A model generated the notes under the pieces. That model saw only the letters and a list, made by a program, of their open reading frames with translations. It made no database searches and was not told where the DNA came from. Both the position numbers and the translations under genes were made by a program. DNA of 15,600 nucleotides. Origin: Myxococcales bacterium. GTDB lineage: Bacteria; Myxococcota_A; Polyangia; Polyangiales; Houyiibacteriaceae. Where the stretch lies: assembly GCA_030622585.1 (NCBI GenBank), contig JAUXFZ010000011.1, positions 1-15,600 of the forward strand. The letters are read 5' to 3'. Shown piece by piece: positions 6,608 to 13,804 of this stretch. Within the stretch, counting starts at the first letter, position 1, and every line of letters begins with the position of its first letter.

Positions 6608-7339
6608 ATGATGCGTGCTTGGGCCGTCTGTGTCGTTGCGGTGCTGGGGTGCCAGAGCGGGGAGGAGCCCGTTCGCGGATCGCACATTGGGTTCGATCCG
6701 CCGCCGGTTTATCCGCCGCCAGTCGCAGCCGACCCGCCGCGGCACATCCCGCCCATCACACCCGACCCGCCCCCTCCGGACCTCGTCCAACCCGAGGCAA
6801 GCGAAGAAGAGCCGGAGCGCGACTTGAACGCCGAGCTCAGCGCGGCGCTCGGTATACCGAGCGATTGCGTGAGCGACTTCGTTGCCAGTCGCCCGACGAC
6901 CGTTCGCATCAGTGTGACTGCGATCGTCCGGCCGACGGGCATGATCATCGAACCATCGGCGTACGGCTCCGGCGTGTCTGCGGCCGCTCTGGACTGCGTT
7001 CGGCAGCGTGTGGGCACCGTCGTGCTGAAGCCATTGGACGACACCGTCTCGAGCACGGCCTCCGCCGTCATCGAAATCAAATATGAACCACCGGTCGTCG
7101 TCGAGTCCGATACGGGTGTTCCTGAACCGAAGCTGAAAAATGTGAAGCAGCCCTTACCGAAGCGACCGGACATCCCGGCCTCAGGCAAGCCAATCGAAGG
7201 CGGAACCGATCGGCCGATCGAAGGCGGTGCAACAACCGAACGCCAGATCGAAGGCCCTGAGCCAAAGAAGATCAGCGGGCCGAAGCCGCGCGCGATCGAC
7301 GGGTATGAGGTCGACGAGAACGCCCAGGAGTGGCGCTAG
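6608..7339 (+). CDS. Pro-rich lipoprotein with TonB/TolA C-like domain and repeat tail
   Basis: The product is 243 residues. The signal peptide ends in the lipobox VLGC (Cys15). Next comes a Pro-rich, extended region (about 30-62) that could span the periplasm, then an acidic patch. About 80-160 looks like the small alpha/beta domain seen at the C-terminus of TonB/TolA-like and AgmX/PglI-like proteins of myxobacteria: Cys87, strands TVRISVTAIVRPTGMIIEP, helix VSAAALDCVRQRV (Cys130), then VVLKPLD. Cys87 and Cys130 could form a disulfide. The tail (194-233) carries five short repeats of the form (P/K/Q/A)I(E/S/D)G with basic residues before them. The start could be either of two adjacent ATGs (6608 or 6611). 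It lies 55 bases after the barrel gene, so co-transcription is possible. Function is not established. Confidence 0.66.
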   Translation: MMRAWAVCVVAVLGCQSGEEPVRGSHIGFDPPPVYPPPVAADPPRHIPPITPDPPPPDLVQPEASEEEPERDLNAELSAALGIPSDCVSDFVASRPTTVRISVTAIVRPTGMIIEPSAYGSGVSAAALDCVRQRVGTVVLKPLDDTVSSTASAVIEIKYEPPVVVESDTGVPEPKLKNVKQPLPKRPDIPASGKPIEGGTDRPIEGGATTERQIEGPEPKKISGPKPRAIDGYEVDENAQEWR

Positions 7340-7418
7340 CCGCGCCCCTCCATGCGAAACCGTAGGGGCCGACTATGAGGTTCGCTCTTTTCTTGTCGGG
7401 CCGATTGCAATAGCCTCG

Positions 7419-7444
7419 CCTCTCGCGACTGATGTCGAGAGGAG
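7419..7444 (+). promoter_or_regulatory. Ribosome binding site of the 7452 gene held in a hairpin
   Basis: CCTCTCG (7419-7425) pairs perfectly with CGAGAGG (7436-7442), and the inner GAC/GTC can add three pairs past a two-base bulge. The right arm contains most of the strong Shine-Dalgarno AGGAG (7440-7444), which sits 7 bases before ATG at 7452. The site fixes the start of this gene; whether the hairpin controls translation is inference. Confidence 0.45.
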
Positions 7445-7451
7445 TTCAGGC

Positions 7452-8066
7452 ATGAATGGAGTTGGCAGTTTCCTTTCCGCGACGGCACTCGCCGTGGCAC
7501 TCGTGGTGTCCGCCGCCCCGGGATGCAGTTCCAGTAGCGGCTCTGCTGGCGGTCCCATCTCGCGACTCGTCGGCCCGGCGCTAGCCCCAGAGAACGACGA
7601 CACGGTCCCGCCCGCCGACGAGGTCGTAGTCTTGCTGACCTACGATGACGAGGGCAACATCGTCAGTGCGGAGGTGGGCACGACGGACGCGAACGGCCAG
7701 TTTGTCGTGGACGTTGAAGCGCAAGCAGTCGTCGCTATCGTCGTCGGCGGAATGACCGACGAGGGCGACACCGAGGTTAGCGGCCTTTTCAATCCCGACG
7801 AACCTATGATTGAGAAGGATCTGGACGAGGCGACTTCCATCGCCTGTGTAGCCGGCCTGACGGCGGTCGACGACGGCTCGATCACTGAGGAGCAGCTGAA
7901 TGCGGAGAGGGTCCAGAATCTCGAAGCGGCCTCGGTGGATTACATCCTGGCCAATCCGGGTTTCGACTACTACAGCGAGCCCGATCGCACCTCCGCGGTA
8001 GAAGCGGTGCGCGTTGCCACGGATGACGGCGCTCACCCAGCCGCGAGCGACGCGTTCACGGCATAA
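7452..8066 (+). CDS. Small lipoprotein of unknown function
   Basis: The product is 204 residues. The ATG at 7452 is chosen because AGGAG lies 7 bases upstream and the N-terminus then forms a signal peptide ending in APGC (Cys25), followed by a Ser/Gly-rich spacer as in many lipoproteins. The frame is open further left, but that part overlaps the previous gene in another frame. Residues about 56-90 (EVVVLLTYDDEGNIVSAEVG then TTDANGQFVVDVEA) look like a short carboxypeptidase-regulatory-like or other beta-sandwich module, in which 'T-DA-G-F' is common. The rest is acidic and helical, with no motif I recognise. The lack of a Leu at the -3 position makes the lipobox atypical. It converges on the NlpC/P60 gene with a 23-base gap and no obvious terminator. 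Confidence 0.7.
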   Translation: MNGVGSFLSATALAVALVVSAAPGCSSSSGSAGGPISRLVGPALAPENDDTVPPADEVVVLLTYDDEGNIVSAEVGTTDANGQFVVDVEAQAVVAIVVGGMTDEGDTEVSGLFNPDEPMIEKDLDEATSIACVAGLTAVDDGSITEEQLNAERVQNLEAASVDYILANPGFDYYSEPDRTSAVEAVRVATDDGAHPAASDAFTA

Positions 8067-8089
8067 AAGTCGCCCCCGTACGGTCGCGC

Positions 8090-11000
8090 CTATCCCGGTC
8101 GTCGGCGCTCCGCGAACCAGTTGCGGTACTTCCGCATTCGGGACTGTTGTTCCTGCGAGGCGCGGCGCTTGCACGTTCCGCGTTCCTCGGAGCCTTCCGG
8201 AGCCCCCCAGCGAATCTCGGCGCAGTCGTTCGGGTTGTACGCCATCTCCATGGCTTCCATTCGCTCGACCACGTCTGCCAGCGACAGCTTCCATGTGCTC
8301 CCGTCCGAGCCGATGTACTCGAACGCACGCTTCTCGAGCTCCGTCTCGAGCGCGGCGCGTACCTGCTGCACCGCTTCGTCGCGGCCGGCTTTTCGAAGCC
8401 CAAAGCGTTCGGGGTGCGCCGCGACGGTGGCAGGAAACGACACGACGGCGTCGATGCTGATCAGCAGTCGCATGTCGCGTGACGGCGTGGAGTAGTCCTC
8501 CCACGGACCGCTCGTCAGGAACAACGCTGCGCCGCGCGGCATGTCTATCGGTGCGTACTTCCGCGCTTTCATGAAATCTTCGCCGTTCTGGACCGAGCTC
8601 CGGCGTCGCTGTACCGATTCTTCGAGGGCGTCGACTAAGCTGATCTGCATGCGGACCGGGTCGAGGGCGCGCGGGTTGATCATTCCCTCCATGGTCGCGT
8701 AGAAATCATCGGCCGTGCCCTTGTACTGGGCCTCGGACCAGGCCCGGGGCCCGCCCCCCTTGCGCAAGTCCTCGTTGGTCGCGATGCGCCAGGACTCCGA
8801 GCCCAGCCCGGTGTCAGTTCCAGTGTCAGTTCCAGCGTCAGTTCCAGTGTCGTATCTCACTGGGCGCCAGCCCTTGAAGCCTGCGCCGACCAAGTCTGTG
8901 CTCGGGGTGAACAAGAACGATCCGCGCCAGAATCGTCGCCGGCCGACCGTGCCGTCGGGCTGGGCGTCTGCGCCGATCAAGACGCCGTAGTCGGTGACTC
9001 CTTGGGGCTTCCATCGCGCTACGACCAGGACGTGGCCGTACGGGTCGGCGAACACGGCACCGGGTCGCATGGCTCGGCGGCTCATGCGCAGTGGGTACAG
9101 GTCCGTGTCATCGTCGTCGGGGAGGGTGCGCGGGCTGGAGGAGTGGACCGTCCCCGCCATTCGGCGCGTGAACCTTCGAAACGCGGCGACATCGTCCGCA
9201 TCCGGGACCGAATCGAGATTGGAGAGGACGGTGGGTTCGCAACGCGGTGGCGTGTCTTTTCGGCCCCTCGTGCATGCCCGATACACGAGCGGCAATCGGA
9301 GCTTCCAAGCGAAGTACGCACGCAGGAAGTACGGTAGGTCGGCGCAATCGGGCTCCAGGGCGAGCCTCGAGTCCTCCCCTGGCAAGCGGTGATCGTAGAG
9401 CAGGTTCCGGTCTCGTTCGCCGATCACCGCTTGCAGGTGAGGCCAGGTGACGTCTTCGCCGGCGGGATCTCGAAAGAGTTGTTCGACAAATGCAGCGTAG
9501 AGGTTCTCGGTATCCCGCTCCCATTTCCAGCTCGCCTCCCAAGCCGGACCAGGGACGGAGCGCGGCGATTGCTGCGCGGGGCGTTTCGCGACCCTGATGT
9601 GCTCGCAGGCGCGAATGAGGTCACCGTCGGCAAAGACGGCGGTCCAGCGTCCGGCGGCAGGCTCTGGCACTTCGACCCATCGGCTATGCGGGGGGCCGTC
9701 GAGCAGATGCTGCACCGGCGTGATCTGCGAGCCATCCGGAGCAAAGAGGACGAGCGACGCAAGTCCGGGGTCGCGTTCGCTAGTCACGATGACCCGCAAC
9801 GGCTGCGACACATTGGGCCGGTGCGGCGATCGAAAGATGGCGACGCGTTTGGTGTCTGAGCAACGGCCGGCTGGGATCGAAATGGGGGCGCTCGGACGAA
9901 GCTCGGCATCCGCCACGAGGGCCGGTCCAGGGGTGTGCCCCAACACCGTGATGTGGGTGACCCGGCTCAGGAAATCGCTACGCGAGCTCCCGTTGCCCAA
10001 GGAAAGGTCGCTTACCGCGACTCGGTCGACGCGGTTGATCGTCTCTAGATCGATTCCTTCACAAGGGGTCAGAAACTCGGAGAAAGCGTGTATCGCCATC
10101 GGCAGGCCCTCCTCAGTCGTGCCGAGGTAGAGCATGATGTGGCCCGGGAAGTGCAGTAGCACGACGCCACGCCGCGCGGCGGCTTCGAGCAGAAGCCGCT
10201 TCTCGTTGGGGTCATCGACAGCGGACACGTCGATGCCAAAAGTACCGGCCAAGGCCTGGCGCGCGCTGTGTCGCGGCAGATCGATGCCAAACGGTGCGAA
10301 AATCTCCAGTAGAAAACGAGAGCAGTCGTAGCCACCCCCTTTGCCTCCCCAGCCGTACGGCTCGCCGAGCAGCGAGAAAGCTTCGGTTAGCACTGCGCGG
10401 CGAGTGAATGCTCGGAACTCTCGCCGTTCTAGCTTCGATTCGATGACGTCGCGGTCCACCGCGCGGGAGAGCGCCTCGCTCGGAACCCAGCCGAGCGCGT
10501 ACGGCGTTCGCGCTAGGTACATGCCGTTGGGCCAACGCGCGAGCAGTTGAACGACCTCACCCTCGCGCATCGTGCTACACCGATTTCGGTCGAAGTCGCG
10601 GTCGACGGGTGCCGTGTGCAAGCTACCGTCATAGGGGCCGCAGCGAAGCGCTTCGAGCTTCTCGACGACTCTCCACTCTTCGATTGCTTCGATCGAGCCG
10701 GGTGCTTCGAATGGCGCCAGGTCCCGGGGCTCGATTGGCTGGCCTTCTCGGTCGACCAACTCGTGTGCTTCGAGCCGCTCTCTCATATACGCCAGTCGCT
10801 CGTCGACCTGCACTCGCAGCGCGTCCCGGTCGATGGCGGCCAGCATGTCGGCATGTCCGATCGGCTCGCCATCCCGAGCCTCCCGAAGCGCCAGGCCGTG
10901 GCGTCGTATCGCGTCGGGGCCCAGCAATGGTTCGTCGAGAGGGCCGTACGGTTCGTTCCGCGATAGCCAGTACTCCAGTGTTTCGTGCTCCGGCAACACG

Positions 11001-11158
11001 TGCGTGAGGGGGGGGGCGACCGAGCGCACCTCGGGGCAGAAGGCCGGACGACCGGGCTCCTCACCAGTTGGGGGCGCGTCGTGACACCCAGCGACCGAGA
11101 AGACGCACACGGCGGCCACGGCAGCCGCTCGAAATCCTATGTGGGTGCCAGCATCCAT
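8090..11158 (-). CDS. Lipoprotein with SH3-like region, NlpC/P60 (C40) peptidase and a large second Cys/His/Asp module
   Basis: The product is 1022 residues from ATG at 11158. The signal peptide ends SVAGC, so Cys25 is lipidated. Residues about 170-235 look like bacterial SH3 (STMREGEVVQLLARW...LGWV), typical before C40 domains. The NlpC/P60 domain (about 250-410) has YGWGGKGGGYDCSRF with Cys279, and His340 and His357 as likely catalytic partners; such enzymes cut gamma-D-Glu-diamino acid links in peptidoglycan. After a beta-rich spacer (about 430-525), residues 545-1022 form a long conserved-looking unit with Cys605 (DCADLPYF), His709 (DPYGHVLVV) and Asp731 (ADAQPDG), in papain order, and Trp/Pro-rich motifs such as GPWEDYSTPSRDMRLL and YNPNDCAEIRWG. 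A 12-bp tandem repeat encodes TGTDAGTDTGTDTG (771-784). The start overlaps the preceding hydrolase gene by 22 bases. Confidence 0.82.
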   Translation of the reverse strand: MDAGTHIGFRAAAVAAVCVFSVAGCHDAPPTGEEPGRPAFCPEVRSVAPPLTHVLPEHETLEYWLSRNEPYGPLDEPLLGPDAIRRHGLALREARDGEPIGHADMLAAIDRDALRVQVDERLAYMRERLEAHELVDREGQPIEPRDLAPFEAPGSIEAIEEWRVVEKLEALRCGPYDGSLHTAPVDRDFDRNRCSTMREGEVVQLLARWPNGMYLARTPYALGWVPSEALSRAVDRDVIESKLERREFRAFTRRAVLTEAFSLLGEPYGWGGKGGGYDCSRFLLEIFAPFGIDLPRHSARQALAGTFGIDVSAVDDPNEKRLLLEAAARRGVVLLHFPGHIMLYLGTTEEGLPMAIHAFSEFLTPCEGIDLETINRVDRVAVSDLSLGNGSSRSDFLSRVTHITVLGHTPGPALVADAELRPSAPISIPAGRCSDTKRVAIFRSPHRPNVSQPLRVIVTSERDPGLASLVLFAPDGSQITPVQHLLDGPPHSRWVEVPEPAAGRWTAVFADGDLIRACEHIRVAKRPAQQSPRSVPGPAWEASWKWERDTENLYAAFVEQLFRDPAGEDVTWPHLQAVIGERDRNLLYDHRLPGEDSRLALEPDCADLPYFLRAYFAWKLRLPLVYRACTRGRKDTPPRCEPTVLSNLDSVPDADDVAAFRRFTRRMAGTVHSSSPRTLPDDDDTDLYPLRMSRRAMRPGAVFADPYGHVLVVARWKPQGVTDYGVLIGADAQPDGTVGRRRFWRGSFLFTPSTDLVGAGFKGWRPVRYDTGTDAGTDTGTDTGLGSESWRIATNEDLRKGGGPRAWSEAQYKGTADDFYATMEGMINPRALDPVRMQISLVDALEESVQRRRSSVQNGEDFMKARKYAPIDMPRGAALFLTSGPWEDYSTPSRDMRLLISIDAVVSFPATVAAHPERFGLRKAGRDEAVQQVRAALETELEKRAFEYIGSDGSTWKLSLADVVERMEAMEMAYNPNDCAEIRWGAPEGSEERGTCKRRASQEQQSRMRKYRNWFAERRRPG
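8811..8851. repeat. 12-bp tandem repeat within the NlpC/P60 gene
   Basis: The unit GTGTCAGTTCCA recurs at 8811, 8823 and (with one base changed) 8835, with a partial fourth copy from 8847. On the minus strand it encodes Gly-Thr-Asp-Thr/Ala. Because the unit is a multiple of three, gain or loss of copies keeps the frame. It lies between conserved-looking blocks of the second module, so it is probably a surface loop. Confidence 0.8.
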
Positions 11159-12075
11159 TGGATGATTTGGTCTTCGACGGTACCCCGGGTGCCCAGGCCG
11201 AGGTCCACTTTCCGGGAAAACCCCACGTGCCCACCCTGGCTGGTGATGACCCGCCGAAGCTGGCTCGCATTCTGCAGCCAGGGACGCACGGTGTCGATGC
11301 CTACCATCGGGTCCCGCTCGCTCGCGATGAACAGGGTTGGAGCGTCGATGTTTCCTAGCACGTGACAGGCGCTGGTTTGCGCCCAGTAGTCCTCGGCCCC
11401 GTTGAACCCATACCGCGGGGAGATGACCCGCTCGTCCCACTGCTCGATGGTATCGATTCGAGACGCCTCTCGGACAGGCAAGGGCACGTCGCGTCGTGCT
11501 GCCACGTTCCGGTAGATGTCCTTCAGTCCGGCCAAGACGTGGTGCCGATAGAATACACCGCGCGGTCGATCGATCGTGCGCGCGCAGGGCTCGAGATCGA
11601 TCGGCGAGCACACCGTCGCGGCCGCTCGCACACGGGGGTCTGGCTCCCCAGCGAGATAACGCAGTGCCATATTGCCGCCGAGCGAGTAGGCGAGGATCAG
11701 GATATTCTCGTAGCCTTCGAGCGCGTCGCTCTGTAGCGCGGCATCGAGGTCGGCGGTCAGACCGGCGTGATAAAAGTCGTCTCCGTTGCGGTCGGCGCCT
11801 CGCAGGTTGAGTCGCAAGCTGTCGATCCCAGCGCGCGAGGCACAGAGTGCAGCCCTGCGAGCATAGTAGCTCGTTGCGCCGCCGCCGAGCCCATGGACGA
11901 TCACGACGATGGTATTGGCTCCATCTTGGCGAGTCAGCCGCCCGCTCAGCCTGAGCGTGCCGACCGCGCTGTCTTCGAAACTCGTCTCCCAGCGTTGCGA
12001 CTTCGGAAGCCTGGCCGGGAGCAGGTTATGACGAAGGAACGGGCCGAGGGTCCAGAAGTGACCCCGCCAGTTCAT
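11137..12075 (-). CDS. YheT-like alpha/beta hydrolase
   Basis: The product is 312 residues with no signal peptide, so probably cytoplasmic. It has the layout of the YheT/UPF0017 (EMB8-like) alpha/beta hydrolases: oxyanion region VHGLGGGATSYYA (60-72), LNLRGADRN (89-97), YHAGLTADL (102-110), nucleophile Ser131 in AYSLGGNMALRYL, acid Asp255 in IASERDPMV and His283 in GGHVGF. The nucleophile elbow reads AYSLG rather than the family's usual GFSLG, with Ala replacing the first Gly. Members are thought to act on lipid esters or similar substrates, but the real substrate is unknown. The ATG overlaps the stop of the murein endopeptidase gene (ATGA, 12072-12075), and the 3' end overlaps the NlpC/P60 gene by 22 bases, so the three are translationally coupled. 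Confidence 0.87.
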   Translation of the reverse strand: MNWRGHFWTLGPFLRHNLLPARLPKSQRWETSFEDSAVGTLRLSGRLTRQDGANTIVVIVHGLGGGATSYYARRAALCASRAGIDSLRLNLRGADRNGDDFYHAGLTADLDAALQSDALEGYENILILAYSLGGNMALRYLAGEPDPRVRAAATVCSPIDLEPCARTIDRPRGVFYRHHVLAGLKDIYRNVAARRDVPLPVREASRIDTIEQWDERVISPRYGFNGAEDYWAQTSACHVLGNIDAPTLFIASERDPMVGIDTVRPWLQNASQLRRVITSQGGHVGFSRKVDLGLGTRGTVEDQIIQWMLAPT

Positions 12076-13019
12076 GAGTCATTGGGTTTGAGCACGCTGA
12101 CGGCCGGAGCCTGGTCCGCGCGCTGATGCCATGCGTAGAAGGGCGGGCGATCCTTGCAGGTCGGTCGATCGTCGTCCGCGCAGTAGATGCGGACGTGGAA
12201 ATGGCTTCGGTGTGGCGCACCGTGCCGGGGCTGCGTGATCACGCGCTTGGCGCGCATCAGCACCTCGGGGTTCGCGCCTTCTTTCACGGCCCGATTGATG
12301 AGGCGCCGCTTGATCGCGTTCGAAACGAAGATGTGTTGCACGTCGGTCGTGGGCTGGCTGAGCAGTGATTCTATTAGCGCCCAGTTGCGCGCGGCGTCGA
12401 ACTTGTAGAGGTTGCCCCACTGCTTGCCCATAGCTTGATTGTTGAGCCGCACGAAGATGTGCACGTTCACCGGGGTGGCTCGTCGATCGAGCATGTAGAA
12501 ACCGAGGTCGACATCACGGCCGCTCTGATGCGACACGTGCGGGCGGGAGCGCCCGCCGCCGGGCCGCGAGAGGTCGCCGACTGTGAGTTGCGCGCGCGGG
12601 TAGCGGAACGCGACTTCGTGCGCCGCGCTTTCGATCAAGCGGACGAGCTCGCCGGTACCGTGACGCGAGTCGAGAGAGCCGACTTTGACCTGGAGGTCCT
12701 TATCATCGTTGATCCGCATGCCGAAACGGAGCAAGCCACGATTCGGGTAGCCGACCGAGACGCTAGGGTTCGGTTCGAGGTCCGAGGGCGAAACGCTCCG
12801 CGGCATGCGTGCGATTTTGTCGAGGTCCTCATCGGACGGCTCGGCGTGCGTCTCCGCGTGCTGCGCCTCGCGCAGAACGGGGTCACCGGTCATTGGGAGT
12901 CCAGCGGACGCAGACGTACCCAACGACCCCGACAGCCACACCAACGATGCCGCCGTCAGAGCACAAATCCACGGCACTAGCCTGGACCGTCTACCCGTCT
13001 GTGAATGCCTGTTCCCCAT
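12072..13019 (-). CDS. mepA: Penicillin-insensitive murein endopeptidase, M74 (MepA-like)
   Basis: The product is 315 residues from ATG at 13019. An N-terminal basic stretch and hydrophobic segment (about 14-38, ending TSASAG) form a signal peptide, so the enzyme acts in the periplasm. The zinc site of the LAS/M74 fold is complete: HVSHQSGRDVDLGFY at 161-175 (ligands His164 and Asp171, like His113 and Asp120 of E. coli MepA) and PHRSHFHVRI at 269-278 (His273 and His275). MepA cuts D-alanyl-meso-diaminopimelyl cross-links in peptidoglycan. Residues 42-90 form an acidic linker. The frame is open upstream to 13253, but that part crosses the gap and the end of the next gene and lacks protein-like character. 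It is the first gene of the apparent operon with the hydrolase and the NlpC/P60 lipoprotein. No strong ribosome binding site was seen, so the start is less certain than the identity. Confidence 0.9.
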   Translation of the reverse strand: MGNRHSQTGRRSRLVPWICALTAASLVWLSGSLGTSASAGLPMTGDPVLREAQHAETHAEPSDEDLDKIARMPRSVSPSDLEPNPSVSVGYPNRGLLRFGMRINDDKDLQVKVGSLDSRHGTGELVRLIESAAHEVAFRYPRAQLTVGDLSRPGGGRSRPHVSHQSGRDVDLGFYMLDRRATPVNVHIFVRLNNQAMGKQWGNLYKFDAARNWALIESLLSQPTTDVQHIFVSNAIKRRLINRAVKEGANPEVLMRAKRVITQPRHGAPHRSHFHVRIYCADDDRPTCKDRPPFYAWHQRADQAPAVSVLKPNDS

Positions 13020-13086
13020 TTCGCGACGCCAGTGTGGCCCGAATCCCCTTGAATGCCAGTCTGCCGGCTTGGACCCCCAGATGCCA

Positions 13087-13108
13087 AGGCTGAGAGCCCG
13101 TTCAGCCT
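13087..13108. terminator. Hairpin upstream of mepA, possible terminator of the 13165 gene
   Basis: AGGCTGA (13087-13093) and TCAGCCT (13102-13108) form a perfect 7-bp stem with an 8-base loop. The position, 57 bases past the stop of the upstream minus-strand gene and before mepA, suits a terminator or leader structure on the minus strand. No T-tract follows on that strand. Confidence 0.35.
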
Positions 13109-13114
13109 GCGTTT

Positions 13115-13130
13115 TACAGTGTTTTCTGTA
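13115..13130. promoter_or_regulatory. Short palindrome in the mepA leader
   Basis: TACAG (13115-13119) and CTGTA (13126-13130) are perfect 5-base reverse complements around TGTTTT. The segment is AT-rich against a GC-rich background and lies about 100 bases upstream of mepA. It could be part of a promoter or operator; the repeat is short enough to be chance. Confidence 0.2.
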
Positions 13131-13164
13131 GCTTCGGTCGCGTGTTTCGCAAAAAAACGACAAT

Positions 13165-13713
13165 TCAAACGACAATGGGTTGCTCGTCGGCTGCTTTTTT
13201 CGGTGGAAGATCACCCGGGAGGGGGATTTTTGCACCCATGAGGTATCGCACAAAGAGCCACCAAATGACGGCGAGACCCCACAACAGGCCTAAAACGACT
13301 CCGCCGTCCACGATCCCTCGCCAGGGCTGCGGCAGTGATCGTACCCACCAAATCAAGAGGACCAAGGCCCCAATGAAGATCCAGCTCACGGTCTTTTGCC
13401 GACGGGTCGAGTGAAACAGGCTTAGGCAGAACGGAAGAGCGAGTATGACCCAAAGGGGCCGCGGGTTCTGGCCGAGGTAGACGGCCCGAGACACCACGCG
13501 AGGGGAGAATCGCAGCTGGAATCCCCGATAGCCTTCTAGGTAGGCGTTCGCCGCGAGCCACCCAATGAAGAGCCATTTCTGGCCGGCGGTCATCAGATCC
13601 TCGGTCCAGACGTCGACCGCGTAGGGCGTCAGCCGCCAGATCGCCCGCCCGAGCAAGAGAGACACCCAGGCAATGCCCCAGGTCGCGACCAGTTTTTCGG
13701 TCCGTGGACGCAT
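13165..13713 (-). CDS. Small polytopic membrane protein of unknown function
   Basis: The product is 182 residues; I do not recognise a family. Hydrophobic segments at about 10-30, 45-58, 86-101, 110-125 and 137-158 suggest four or five membrane passes, with many Trp and Arg residues at the edges and a polar Lys/Pro tail (KIPLPGDLPPKKAADEQ). The start is ATG at 13713, without a clear ribosome binding site. The stop lies in a near-tandem copy of ATTGTCGTTT (read on the minus strand), followed by seven T. The gene is divergent from the polysaccharide co-polymerase and 145 bases upstream of mepA on the same strand, so it could belong to either functional group. Nothing in it points to a catalytic role. 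Confidence 0.68.
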   Translation of the reverse strand: MRPRTEKLVATWGIAWVSLLLGRAIWRLTPYAVDVWTEDLMTAGQKWLFIGWLAANAYLEGYRGFQLRFSPRVVSRAVYLGQNPRPLWVILALPFCLSLFHSTRRQKTVSWIFIGALVLLIWWVRSLPQPWRGIVDGGVVLGLLWGLAVIWWLFVRYLMGAKIPLPGDLPPKKAADEQPIVV

Positions 13714-13792
13714 AATTGGCGGCGAAGCTAGCAGCCTCGCTTAGGATGTCGACTTGCTCGGGGGGCGCCTCGGCCGCCATCATCATGGAAGC

Positions 13793-13798
13793 GGAGGA
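13793..13798 (+). promoter_or_regulatory. Ribosome binding site fixing a TTG start
   Basis: GGAGGA at 13793-13798 is a near-perfect Shine-Dalgarno and lies 6 bases before TTG at 13805. In that frame the first upstream stop is TAG at 13742-13744, and no ATG or GTG with equal support exists before the first membrane segment. It therefore decides the start of the co-polymerase gene. Confidence 0.7.
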
Positions 13799-13804
13799 AG
13801 CAGT

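Noticed and set aside
7227..7451. Upstream extension of the 7452 lipoprotein
   Set aside because: Overlaps the previous gene and lacks a ribosome binding site, whereas 7452 has AGGAG and a signal peptide.
8811..8851. Tandem repeat considered as a CRISPR fragment
   Set aside because: Units are 12 bp with no spacers and lie in frame inside a gene.
11159..11611. N-terminal extension of the NlpC/P60 protein
   Set aside because: Runs inside the hydrolase gene in another frame; ATG at 11158 starts directly before a lipobox signal peptide.
12435..12980. Plus-strand ORF antisense to mepA
   Set aside because: It mirrors the M74 zinc-site region, and its product has no recognisable features.
13020..13253. 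N-terminal extension of MepA
   Set aside because: Crosses the intergenic hairpin and the end of the membrane protein gene; the signal peptide begins after ATG at 13019.
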